In this document: one piece after another, positions 1 through 11,131 of the stretch
Numbering within the stretch: position 1 is the stretch's first letter
Layout of the letters: each line of letters opens with the position of its first letter
NCBI GenBank assembly: GCA_015179045.1
Contig: WHUZ01000006.1
Location: 62,001 to 126,000, forward strand
Source: Kalaharituber pfeilii
Lineage: Eukaryota > Ascomycota > Pezizomycetes > Pezizales > Pezizaceae
Length of the DNA stretch: 64,000 bases
Direction of reading: 5' to 3'
Notes under the pieces: generated by a model
What the model was told of the DNA's origin: nothing
Databases searched by the model: none
What the model saw: the letters and a program-made list of their open reading frames with translations, nothing else
Position numbers and translations under genes: made by a program

Positions 1-844
1 GAATACTTGAGGCTTTTCCATCCCATGGCCAAATCCTGTGGGAAGCCACAGGCAGCTTAAAGGAGAGACTGGAACAAAACGGGAAAAAATGTTGGCTGAA
101 GTTTAAAGGAGTGATGGGAGGTAGATGAAGTTGGAACAACTGAGGTCAGAGAATAAGCTTCAAAAGTGGCGGCTAGTCTCGGGGAGGGAGGGGGTTGCTT
201 GTCGGGATGGAGAAGGGGGGGGGGGGGGAAGGGGGGTTGATGAACGAGGACTTTTCAGGTTCCTGCGGAGAGGGACAAGGTGTGTAACTGAGGTGTTTCC
301 CGCGAATAGTGGGGTTCTGGTGTAAGTCTGAGAATTTTCCCGGCGTTCTTTTTCAAATTGTAATTTTTTTTTTTTTTTTTTCTTTTTCTTTTTTTTTTTT
401 TTTTCTCCTCTTCAGCTTTCATAAATTAACGTCTTTAACTTTACTGGACAATGAGGGGGGGGAAAAAAATAGTCAAAGGGCAGTGAGATCCGGTGCCGCG
501 GACGGGCACTAACTTAAGTGATGCAATTCTAGCTGCAAGCAGAGAGATGGGACGAAGCGACACCTTGAAGAGGGATGGTCACTTGCCTGGGTCTCTACTC
601 CCCCCAAGTATGTATATGAAGCTGGTATTGGACTTGTCTATTTAATAGAAGCCGAGGGCAGGGGCAACTCGGTTGAAAGCGGGGTGACCATCACCTAGAA
701 TGGAGGGATAAACGCAGGGCAAGAGCGATATCGACACAGACAGGAAGCGGGGGGGGGGGGGGGGAGGGAGCGTGGAGAGGGGGGTTGGGGAGGGGACGGG
801 GGAGGGGACGGGGGAGGGGAGGGGAGGGGAGAGGAGGGGTAATC

Positions 845-876
845 AGGCAAGCAGGCAAGCAGGCAAGCAGGCAAGC
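845..876. repeat. 8-bp tandem repeat, about four copies
   Basis: Unit GCAGGCAA repeated about four times without interruption. Confidence 0.85.
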
Positions 877-1025
877 GTGAAGGAAGCGTCGAGTTGTGCT
901 TGAGCAAGGCGCGGATACACGAAGCTTAAAGATGAGATTCCAAGGCTCGATGCCGGTGCGGGAGGGCGGCCAGCGTGAGGGGCCGTGGGAAGGGCCGTGG
1001 GGAAGGGGGAAGGCCGACAGTGGCA

Positions 1026-1060
1026 GGGGCGGGGCGGGGCGGGGCGGGGCGGGGCGGGGC
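1026..1060. repeat. (GGGGC)7 tandem repeat
   Basis: Seven perfect GGGGC units. Runs of four G separated by one base are the standard G-quadruplex pattern, so folding is possible; this is inference from sequence only. Confidence 0.9.
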
Positions 1061-1336
1061 AGGCTAGGGGAACACCAGGCTGGGTGATCGCGACCACGGG
1101 CGGACCGTAGGGTACCGTACAGCCCCAGCACAGAGAGCGCCAGCACCTCCGAGCGCGAGCACGAGATGATCCGCTGCCCCCGCTCTGCAAGTGCGTGCGC
1201 AGGCCAGGACACCGCTTTTGCCTCAATTGCAGCCAAGCGACTGTGTATCTGGAGAAGCTGGCGGACGAGGGCGGCGAGCGCCCGGCGGGGCCCGCATAAA
1301 CATGCTTACCATGCCTACTTAGTTCCTTGTCACGGT

Positions 1337-1369
1337 GCAGCCCGCAGCCCGCAGCCCGCAGCCCGCAGC
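1337..1369. repeat. 7-bp tandem repeat GCAGCCC
   Basis: About four and a half copies of GCAGCCC in a row. Confidence 0.85.
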
Positions 1370-2961
1370 ACGTGGGAGCCTCATGGGGTCTCGCCCAGCA
1401 CTGAGCGGCGTATCATACGGCATCAGCCTGGCGCACATCGGGCAGAAGGCAGCGTGCGGTGCTTGCCGGACGGGGGACGGGGGACGGGGGACGGGGATAC
1501 AAATGACGATGATGAATCGCAGCCACCGCGATGTGGGTGACATCGTGCAGGACGGGCGCTGCAATTTACCTCATCTGCGTCTCGCGCGCCATCGGCTCCT
1601 CTACCCCACACGGCGCGCGCGATGGCCCACGGTAAGCACCGCGCCGCCCGCACGCAGAGGACAAACCAGAGGCCAGGCCGGACCGCTGCCTCCCCTCCCC
1701 TCCTCCCCTCCCCTCCCTCCCCGCCTGCTGGCTCACGGAGGATGTCACCCCATCGGCAGACCGAGCCGGGCCCTGTCCACCCGGAAGGTGAGATGCTAGC
1801 ACCCAGCTCGGCGCCGGCAACGTAGGTGTATCCCATTTGGTGGCCGCCGTCAGGGTACGAGATTACCCATTGGCCCACAGTTTAGCAAGTACGGTACTAT
1901 CCTAGCAAGCACGACTGTGGTTATCCAACTGATCTCCACAGCCAGCGGCGGGGCGGTACCAGGGCTCACCCACGGGCGGCGGCTACTCGCCACCAGTGGT
2001 CGCCTTAGCCGAGGCAAACTGCTCTGCGTGCGCGCGCTGCAGCCACAGCGCAGATTCAAGTAAACACAAACACGTACAACAACGACGCGGCGTCGGGGAC
2101 TTGTCGATCTATCATAGCATACCTCCCCCTCCCGGCCCCAGCTCGCTGCTTTATTACCCAACACCGCGCCTGATCGGTGCCAGCCCGCTGGGCAGACGCA
2201 AACAAAACCCGCACTTGCACTGCCAATCCGATAACGCTCCGGGGGACCAGAAGTACCGCGCGGCGACGTAGCGTAGCGCACCAGCAAACGCCCCCGCCCC
2301 GCCCGCCCACACGAGCGCTGCGGGCCGTGGCGAACAGAATTCGTCGTTTCTCTGTCTCTGCGTCTCCCCTCGTCCCTCTCTCCCCGGCTCCCCCCCCCAA
2401 AGACCAGCCCCCTCCCTGCGAGAGCACCATCACCAGCGCGCCGGCTGCTTGTTCGCTCAGCTCTCTGCTGGGCCTGGCCTAGCTGCAGCCAGTCACCAGT
2501 CCCGTCCACTTGAACCTCCGCCGCCCCCGGCTGCAGCACAGCGGCCCAAAACAGCCTAGCGGGGCCGTATCCAGCCCTGCAGCCTCAACACCTTAATTCT
2601 TCCACTTAAGTAGCTCTGCCTCTGGCTCTTCTGGGGCACGACAATCTTCCAGTTGCTGCCAATTAAGCTTGGCCTGCTTGAGAAGTGTATTGTGCTTTCT
2701 ACGGCAGTCGTCTACGGCCTTTCGACTGCAAGCCTTCCTTCCCCCCCGCATCTCTTGCAGAACTCTCCAACCCCCCCCCCCCCCGTTGCTCGTTGTCCGT
2801 GAGCGCCCCAGGATCAGCCCCCGTCATAGAACCGCGCAGCACCCCGCCGTACCACTCCGACAGAGCTTACCTCTGCAGACCCCCCAATCTGCACCCGCCC
2901 TGACGGGCTCGCACCTCATTTTTCTGAACTTTCACTCTGGCCGGTGCCACACTCAAGCCCG

Positions 2962-5380
2962 ATGTTTACCTCAGTAAAGAATTTCATCAAGCGTAACAAA
3001 ACCAACATCGCCATTGGCGTTGGCCTAGCCGGTGCCGCATACGTCGTTGTACGCTCAAAGTTCTCAGAGGCGAAGGATCGCATGTCAAGCGATCGTATAG
3101 CTAAGGAAAAGTTCGAATCACCCTTCTGTTGCGGCATGTCTTGTTGAGAAGGTGATCGTTGAGGCGGATGTTCTGGAAACTGGAGAGAGAATGTATGGAA
3201 GGGGAATTTACAGGAAATCCAAGGCTAACTTGTTGCGCTTGGGATAGTCTAAAACGACGTTTCGAGACGAACCAACAGGATTGCTCATTAACAGTACTGG
3301 AGCTTCTTCCGACAGCTGCCCATGCTATTATGAAGGATATGCCCGTTGAGCGAATCACGCAGGAGCTTCAGGAAAAGAAAGCCAATAAGCTAGCCAGGTC
3401 AAGTTCTCTATCACACGGCAGCATAACAGGTGACAACTCCGTGCCAGACACACCATCACCGACGTCCTCACCGGCAGCTCGAGAGGATGATAACCAGTCA
3501 CTACAGTCATTTGCGTCTGAAAGCTTCGGCATGGGTGCTTTCTCTGTCGAGGGAGGACGACGAAGGGGCGGAAAGTCTCGAACACAATTATGGAATGACA
3601 TCAAAATTAGCTGTTCGTTCTAGTTCTACTTCTCGCATATCTTACACATGTGGGACCCTGCTAATGGTCATATAGCTATAACCCGTGCATTTACCCTCAT
3701 CTACACCCTCGCCCTTCTCACCATTCTCACCCGTGTCCAACTAAATCTCCTCGGCCGGAAGAACTACCTCTTATCTGTCCACATGCTCGCTGACCGCGAT
3801 GATCATCCCACAATTACCCTGATTGACAATGACACCCGGAAGGCGAATAGCCAGAGCACGGAAGACGAGGTTAATAGGCAGTATTTGATTTTCAGCTGGT
3901 GGTTCTTGCATAAGGGGTGGAGGAGGGTGAAGGATAGAGTTGAGGCGGCGGTGAAGCAGGTGTTTGGGCCGTATGTATTTCCCAACTGTAGTTACAGTCT
4001 TTTATTTGCACTTTTCTACGGGATTGCGATGGCCTGACGCTGCGGCATACAAGACGCTGACACACCAATGCTTGCTCAGATATAACCCACGTGACACAAT
4101 TTCACTCTCGCAACTCCGCGATCTCACAATGCAAGTCCGTAAGGCCGTCGAAGTTGACGATGGGTATGTCCCCCTTTCACCCCCCATCCCATACCACTTT
4201 GTCGCACCCCATACCTCCCTGCCTTCCCCTCCATAACAGTCTCGCCCATCCTTCTCCAGCAGTACAAATACTCACACCCAGCCCCGCTCCCCCGCTCGGT
4301 CCGGCTGTGTCCCATACAACCGGACGGGCCTTGGCCACGAATCCTCTTCCACTGACACCACAGTCCCAGCCTAAAATGGATCACAATGTATCTCTTACCT
4401 ACCCGTGACGAGGAGAAAATAGTTTTCACTGAGTCCGGATACACTCAAGCTGTCCCACCACCACCAGCCGTCCCATCCGCAGAATCGTCCCAAGCATCCA
4501 CACCAGCGCCTACACCACTGGAAATCGGCAGCTCCCCTGCACTCCGCAAAATGCTCGACGAGACCTCGGACCTCCTCGACTCGCCCAACGCCGCTGTCGT
4601 CATGCACATGATGCTGGAATTGGCATTTGGCGTGCTGATTGAAGAGAGGATAGGAGAGCAGGTGTTTAAGAAAGCCGCTGACGCTGCTACCGCTGCATCG
4701 ACAGCTCAACTTGCCCCTCCTCCACCGGAACCTACCAAACCTTCGCTCCCGCCTTCGGGATCCTCAATGCTGCCGATAATATCGGTCACGGAGCACCAGG
4801 ACTCAGGTGGGGTTGAGTCGACGCCGCTTGCGTCGTATAGTACCTGTGTATCCGAACAGGCGTCCCCAATGCCAGAAGAAGACCCGACAACCAAACTAGC
4901 GAGCGTACTTGCCGTGATGACGAGGGAGGCGCAGGCAATTGGCGGGCGGGTGCCGAACGACTATCTGCAGGTATGTGTTTTTCCTTTCCTTTGATTTCTT
5001 TCTTTCTTTTTTCTTTTTTCATTTTTTTTCAGCTTTCCAATATTCCCTCCCATCCTCTCACCCCATCTGGCATCCAGTACATATTGGGGCTTTAGAACCT
5101 AATCTGGGAACTAAACATCACAAGCTCAAAAAAAACTAAAACAAAAAGAGTGAAACAATAAAAACTCACACAAATTTATTTTTTTTAGGCAATGGAAAGT
5201 GCAAGGGATCTTGAAGGTTTCAGCGCACTCGTATATTCTAACTTTGGGAATGAGGTGCAGTGGGATTCGGAGTCGGCGGCGTTGCTGCAGTCGGGGTCGG
5301 AGACGACGGGGGGGGCCAGCAGCAGCAGCAGCAGCAGCAGCGGGAGTGGAAGTGGAAGTGGGTGCGTGAAGGTAAGGTAA
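2962..5380 (+). CDS. PEX3: Peroxin-3 (Pex3), peroxisomal membrane biogenesis factor
   Basis: Pex3 is the peroxisomal membrane anchor that docks the Pex19 receptor and inserts membrane proteins. The ATG at 2962 opens the typical N-terminus: a short basic stretch, then a membrane segment (about residues 15-32, IAIGVGLAGAAYVVV). Six exons fit by phase: 2962-3110, 3248-3612, 3676-3970, 4080-4163, 4370-4970 (or starting at 4364) and 5189-5380, giving about 561 aa. Conserved stretches cross the joins: KENLKRRFETNQQDC, KISSITRAFTLIYTLALLT, QLNLLGRKNYL, VFGPYNPRDTISL, YLLPTRDEEK. A Ser/Pro-rich insert (about 110-160) and an AGC-encoded poly-Ser/Gly-Ser tail look lineage specific. The exon 5 acceptor is ambiguous between CACAG and CCCAG, two residues apart. 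It converges with YOP1. Confidence 0.93.
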
Positions 5381-6307
5381 AGGTAAAGGCGAAAGGGAGA
5401 AGATGTTGTTGGCATGTGATGGTTGCATATGATATGACGCCACGAAATAGGCATGGCCAATAATCATGGATACGTGGGGAGGGGGTGGAGGAAACCGTTA
5501 ATCATGATGAGTAGTCGGTAGTAGTAGTAACGCGTACGTACGACGGGTGGGAAGTTGCCAGCAGGTGGTTGAATTAATTTTTGTAACATATTAGTTCTGA
5601 TACTTGCAACATCAGGAATAATGGGAGTTAATCTTTGCTGTACATTATATATATCAGCAATTTAGGACGAAAGTGCAAACTTGCATAATGAAGGGGTATG
5701 AAATGGTCGACAGGTTTATCTGGGTTTGACACATTGGTTTATCCGGAGATGGGGTGTTCGGTTGCCGTTCTCGGTCAGGTTACACTGGGGTGTAGATTGG
5801 GCGGCAAAAGCGCATGCATGCATTAGGCAAGCAAGAAATACGAAGTGCCTGATAACTGAGTATTTTACTGAATTTCCGAGAAATGAAAAGAGGGAAAAAA
5901 GGATGAGCCATAAGATGACATTGGAAACCAGCGGGGGTAAAACAAGGAAAAGGGCACCAAAGGGAAGCCAGCATGACATCAGAAAAACACAAACAAAAAA
6001 AAAAAGAAAGAGTTTTATACACCGCTAAATACCACATCATTTGTAGCTTTCAATCATTCATCCCATCATAGTAGTAGTCTATTGAATTGGTTAAACTTGT
6101 CATTGATGTCATGAAGACCAATACAGCCAATTAAGCATGAGAAACCTGAAAACAATGAAAATAATCCCAGAGCGCCCGGTCTACATCCTTCCCATAATTC
6201 GAATACCAAAGACCTGCAGCGGAACTGCTTAGGTAATCATGGCATAAAATATATTGGCCGGATACCATTTCCCCCCGCTTCCGCAAGCCGATTGGAGTAG
6301 ATTGAAG
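5381..6307. other. Convergent intergenic region PEX3/YOP1
   Basis: 3' flanks of two convergent genes. AT-rich with a short GTA/TAG-rich stretch near 5510-5530. No coding signal seen. Confidence 0.6.
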
Positions 6308-6910
6308 CTACTGGGTCTTGTCGCCTCCGGCAACGGCAGCATCAGCCCTGGAGCGGAGGCTCGCAGACGAGAAGCTTGGTGCAACAAAGTACTTAGCAAG
6401 GACCGGAGCGAGGAAGCTGAAGAGGGTCCGGCCACCAGAGGTCTGGGGAAGACCAGCCCAGAGGAGGACGACCAACTTGGCTGCGTAGTAGAATGGGATC
6501 CAGTATGTAACGCTGAAAATGGATTCCAAGAGACTGAAGAAGGCAAAGACCATCCAGTAGGTCACCCACTGCTGTGTGTCATCGAGCTTGTTTTGGGAGA
6601 AGAGAGTACCCAAGCTGTAGTAACCTGGCACGATGAAGCCAGCAAGGTTGGTCAAGGTCTGCCCTCCAACGTTGAAGGCTACGAGAATGAAATAGAAACC
6701 ACTGTGCAATGCCACATTTGTGTCAATAATCCATGTTCGTATTAAATGTAAAAGGTATAATATGGGGATGGCTGCAACGTACAGGATGCCACCGACGACA
6801 TATGCCTTTGGTGCACCAGTCTGCCTCTCCAAGTTCACCAAGAGAGGGTACTTGGACAGCTCCTTATCGAACTGGGAAACGCCGTGTTGAAACTTCTCCT
6901 GGTAGGACAT
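6308..6910 (-). CDS. YOP1: Yop1/REEP5 (TB2/DP1/HVA22) ER-shaping membrane protein
   Basis: Yop1 makes hairpin membrane insertions that curve ER tubules and works with reticulons. The start at 6910 gives the family N-terminus (QFDKELSKYP, LERQTGAPKAYVV). Hallmarks follow: FNVGGQTLTNLAGF, PGYYSL, DDTQQWVTYWMVFAF, YWIPFYYAAKLVVLLWAGLPQT. The frame is open throughout, but the family has no equivalent of about 27 residues after VVGGIL. Those residues are best explained as an 81-nt intron, 6702-6782, with a GTACGT donor and a CACAG acceptor. Splicing gives VVGGIL-GFYFILVAFN and 173 aa, the family's usual size. Because the intron is a multiple of three and has no stop, retention would still yield a 200-residue protein with extra hydrophobic sequence. 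Convergent with PEX3. Confidence 0.93.
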   Translation of the reverse strand: MSYQEKFQHGVSQFDKELSKYPLLVNLERQTGAPKAYVVGGILYVAAIPILYLLHLIRTWIIDTNVALHSGFYFILVAFNVGGQTLTNLAGFIVPGYYSLGTLFSQNKLDDTQQWVTYWMVFAFFSLLESIFSVTYWIPFYYAAKLVVLLWAGLPQTSGGRTLFSFLAPVLAKYFVAPSFSSASLRSRADAAVAGGDKTQ

Positions 6911-7178
6911 TTTAAACTAACTTGATACGATTGATTGGGAGGAAGATTGAGACTTTTCGTAGGCACAGGTTATGGTGGGAAGAGACGTTGAGGTCGTTAG
7001 AGATGAGGCAGCGAGATGGGATGAGAGTGGTTGTAGGTTTCAAGAAGGAAGAGGGGTGGGGGTGGGAGCGAGATGGAGGGGCTTTTGGCTTTAAGAGTGG
7101 CCGTAAGGGGGGGGAACGGACCAGGTAGTCAGGCAGAAGACAGGCAAGGAACATTTGGCAAGTAGTACAGGTGGGCGT

Positions 7179-7231
<53 letters not shown>

Positions 7232-8507
7232 CTCTTCGAGTTTACAAGGCGGATGCGGGCAGGTCCAGTCGGGAAAGAGGCTGCATGGGCACCTCCTGGA
7301 GAAAACGGGCGGAACAGTCGGCGCGTGGGAAAAAAAAAAAAAAAAAAAACCTGGAAGAACAGGCGGATGTGGACAACTTGGTCAGTTCCTACAGGTGCGT
7401 CTCAGGTTTGCAGCAGTCGTCTCGGCTCCGCTGCGCCAGACTGCACTCTGCACTCAGCTCCCAGGCCCGCTGCTGGGTCGGCATTGACGATACGAACGTA
7501 AACATTTCTGGCATGTTCACGATCCATTGTATGCCGCCGGGTTAGCCAGCGCACATGCAATCGATCAGGGCACTGGCAAAGGCGACAGTATGAGAACGGC
7601 CAGCGGAGGCGAGCGACACAGCGGCCGGCGTGGGAGTGAGACATCGCGAGCCCGCAGCGCAAGATGGGCGATGTGTAGATGTGTCCTCTCCCACTGGCTT
7701 CGTGTCCTGCGCAGCCTGCGTCTGCGTCAGAGCGTCCCTCGGCCTCAAAGGTGATGCCGCCCTCCTGCCCAGCGACTCGCAATTTCTTGGCTGTCACCTG
7801 CCTGCCTGCTCGGCCAGACGCTGGCATCACGCTCGCATCAGAGCGGGCATTTGCGCGTGCACGACGACCAGTCTCCCCGGACTGGGCTGGATCCCATGTC
7901 ATGTCAGGAGATCTTGGTCGCATGAGGCAATTTGCGAGGAAGCGGACGGCCAGTGTGGCTTGTTTCCCTTGCCCGCCAATGACGAATGTTTCGTCGCACT
8001 GAGGGCTCGATGTCACAGCGCCGGGTTGGGGGGTGGATGCGTATGATATGCTACAGCCCTAGCGCGATTTAGCCCGCCAACTATGATATACAGCCGATCG
8101 CCCTTATCTTCTCGCTCGCAATCAGCGGCAACCGTCTGCCCCGAGCAAGCGGCCGGGGTCGAGCTGACGCCGCGTCATAGCTGAGATGTACGTTGCATCA
8201 GCGTTTGACGAAGACTGCGCACTAGCCACACACTTAGCCACAAGCCACTGGCTTGGCAACATTGGGCGCCACCGCTAAGTTGTTTCGCTGAGTAAGCTGT
8301 ATTGCACTCTTGGCGGTCCACACAAACCCTAGTCGGAGCGGAAAAGTTTCAAAGCACTCAAACCTTCCCCGAAATCTTCATTCGCAATACCCTTTGGTTC
8401 CCCGCCCCCCCCCTCCAAGCACCGACCAATCTCGTCGAAGACTCAAGTAATCATTGCGGAAGGTCAATATATAGCATACTATCACTCCGTTCGGGAATTA
8501 AAGCACA
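6911..8507. other. Intergenic region YOP1/CBF5 (divergent promoters)
   Basis: Shared upstream region of YOP1 (-) and CBF5 (+). It holds a 42-nt T-run at 7190-7231 and an A-run near 7330-7349. Frames between 7400 and 8050 are open on several strands at once with no recognisable motif, which points to GC-rich non-coding DNA. Confidence 0.55.
7190..7231. repeat. Poly-T tract of 42 nt
   Basis: Uninterrupted T homopolymer upstream of the YOP1 start. Confidence 0.95.
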
Positions 8508-10146
8508 ATGTCAGGTGCAGCGATGACAGACGCCAAAAATCAGGCGGAATATGTGATCAAGCCAGAGTCTACCACACCTCCAGTGGACACAAGCAAATGG
8601 CCGTGAGTAGCTCTCTGGCTTTAAAAGATAAGGATCTGAGTTGTTGATCACCGAGATAGGCTACTACTGAAGAACTACAATGATCTCCAAGTCCGCACGG
8701 GACACTTCACTCCTATTCCTCACGGATGCACGCCTCTGAAGCGGGACATCAAGTCATACCTGCAGAGCGGCGTTATCAACCTCGACAAGCCTAGCAACCC
8801 AAGCTCGCATGAAGTTGTCGCATGGGTAAAGCGAATTCTTAGGTACGGTACCCGCCCCCCTCTTCCACCAACTGCCCTGCAATCGCTTACTGACATACTT
8901 GCAGAGTCGAGAAGACTGGTCATAGTGGAACACTTGACCCCAAAGTCACTGGGTGTCTCATCGTCTGTCTTGATCGTGCCACCCGCCTTGTAAAGTCTCA
9001 ACAGGGCGCCGGAAAAGAATACGTCTGTGTTATTCGTCTCCACGATAGAATTGAGTCCGAGGCCCAATTTGCTCGTGCGCTCGAAACCCTCACAGGTGCC
9101 TTGTTCCAGCGCCCGCCATTGATCTCCGCTGTCAAGCGTGTACTTCGTGTGAGAACCATCCACGATGCCAAGCTCATCGAGTTCGACAATGACCGACATT
9201 TGGGCGTGTTCTGGGTCAGTTGCGAGGCGGGCACATACATCCGAACATTGTGTGTGCACTTGGGTCTACTGTTAGGTGTTGGCGCGCACATGCAAGAGCT
9301 CAGGAGAGTGCGGTCTGGTGCTATGGGTGAAGAAGACGATCCAGTGACATTGCATGATGTCCTTGACGCACAGTACCTCTATGATAGCACGATGGACGAG
9401 TCGTATTTGAGGCGTGTGGTTCGCCCGCTTGAGACTCTACTTTGCCACTACCCTCGCATTGTGGTCAAGGACAGTGCTGTCAATGCTGTTTGCTATGGCG
9501 CGAAGTTGATGATTCCTGGTCTTTTGCGATATGGTTTTAACACCTCGCCCTTTGTTCCTCATATACATTGGCTAACTTTCTCATAGAAAAAGGCATCAAT
9601 CTAAATGATGAGGTCGTCCTTATGACCACCAAAGGTGAAGCTATTGCCATCGGCATTGCCCAAATGTCCACCGTCGAAATGGCCTCCTGCAGCCATGGTG
9701 TCGTCGCCAAAGTCAAGCGCTGCATCATGGAGCGCGATACCTACCCCCGCAGATGGGGCCTTGGCCCAACTGCCGTCAAGAAGAAAAAGATGAAACAGAC
9801 GGGCGAACTCGACAAGTACGGGCGGCTGACGGAGAATACTCCTGCGGACTGGAAGGCCAACTATACGGATTATAATGCGCCTGCGACTGCGGCCATGGGG
9901 ACCACGACACAGCCGCTGGATGAGAAGACAAAGATTGAGGATGTGGCGGCTGCGCCGGCGGTTCCATCCGTCGAGATGGAGGATGTTGCCGAGAGCGACG
10001 TGAGTGAAAAGAAAAAGAGAAAAGCGGAGCCGGAGGAGGATGAGGAGGACGAGGCGAAGGCGGAGAAAAAGAGGAAGAAGAAGGAAAAGAAGGAGAAGAA
10101 GGAGAAGAAAGAGAAACGAAAAAGTAAGGGCGGGGATGAGGAGTAA
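8508..10146 (+). CDS. CBF5: Cbf5/dyskerin, H/ACA snoRNP pseudouridine synthase
   Basis: Catalytic subunit of H/ACA snoRNPs, which convert rRNA uridines to pseudouridine in the nucleolus; partners are Nhp2, Nop10 and Gar1. Four exons fit by phase: 8508-8602, 8660-8842, 8905-9533 and 9587-10146, giving 488 aa. The dyskerin-like N-terminus leads to [15 protein letters not shown] and the TruB catalytic motif [14 protein letters not shown] with the active Asp (GTLD), then ISAVKR and [11 protein letters not shown]. The PUA domain (about 290-370) includes [16 protein letters not shown] and [27 protein letters not shown]. The tail has the Lys/Glu KKE repeats typical of fungal Cbf5. The third intron (9534-9586) joins GLLRY to EKGIN. 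Confidence 0.97.
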
Positions 10147-11131
10147 GGGTGGAGGAAGTGAAATGAGACTTCATGTGCTATTTTTTCATCTTACAAAACG
10201 AAGGAATCGTTTTTCGTTTGCATGGCAAAACAGCAAGGACAGATGAGCATACGTTGAGCGTGGGGGGTTCCGCTTGCTGTCTATGCATGGATTGACGTTC
10301 GTCCTAGCACCAGGAAGAAAGACCCCTCACATGTACATTACCCTCATTTTCTTTATTGTTCCTTCACTTCTTATTTTGTATTTCTTATTATTCTCATTGC
10401 TAGGTTCTCATTTTTTTTTTTTTTTTTTTTTTGCTTCCCTTTCCTTTTTTTTTCGTTCTGCAGGTCCTGTTGGTAAAAACGTTCTTACTTCAATCAATTC
10501 CCCGCATTTTTCTTTCCCGTTTGGCAGTTTTTTTCTTTTTTTATTTGGCGGGTGATTCATGTTTCTATTTTAATTTCTTGCGGTATTTGAGTTCTTTTTG
10601 TTCTTGGTATGTCCCATTCATTTGTTCGTTGCAAAAGTATGGAAGGCAAGTACATAAACAAGGTTGAGAGGACAAAAAAAAAAAAAAAAAAGCCCTTGCT
10701 TCTTTAAAACATTTTTTCTCGATACGGCTTTTTTGATCTCAACTGTAAGTTATGTATGGCCCCCACCAAAAGCTCGGACGTTACCCACCCTTGCACATAT
10801 TATAATTATGATCAAACAGCGGACCCCCCTGACATCCCCCACCCGCCATCACTACCCCACCTCATCGGATCTCCATCTCTCCCCCAACCCCTACATACTC
10901 CCACCCAACCGGCACTGTTTGCGCACCACCACCACGGCGCAACAAATCAACAGCAAGTTACTCTACTTGCATCCCAATGAAATAAACTCTATATATCGCG
11001 TGCAGACGTAGTAGGCACAAGAAAAGTAAAAGATCGTTTGCGCATCCACCACACACGCGAAGACCAATTACAACAAAACTCAAGACCCCACACCACACCA
11101 ACACTTCCAGCACGCGCGCGCGCGCGCGGCC
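10147..11131. other. Tandem intergenic region CBF5/UreF
   Basis: T-rich 3' flank of CBF5 (a 19-nt T-run near 10412), an A-run near 10674-10691, then the UreF 5' flank with a CG dinucleotide repeat near 11115-11128. No gene supported. Confidence 0.55.

Larger units (their letters stand above)
1..2961. other. GC-rich, repeat-rich intergenic region upstream of PEX3
   Basis: No gene is supported here. Open frames on both strands are proline, arginine or glycine rich and follow base composition rather than a protein family. The stretch holds a T-rich tract near 365-405, several G-runs, an 8-bp tandem repeat near 845-876, seven GGGGC units at 1026-1060, a 7-bp repeat at 1337-1369 and GGGGGAC repeats near 1470-1495. 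The last few hundred bases before 2962 are pyrimidine rich, as in many fungal promoters. Confidence 0.6.

Noticed and set aside
1337..1369. CRISPR-like array
   Set aside because: Short tandem units without spacers, in a eukaryotic genome.
691..2539. Long overlapping open frames of 60-230 codons on both strands
   Set aside because: They are Pro/Arg/Ala rich, overlap in all frames and contain tandem repeats; high GC removes stops. No family motif.
7402..8046. Open frames of up to 204 codons upstream of CBF5
   Set aside because: Two strands are open at once with no motif, no intron logic, and the position is in the divergent promoter region.
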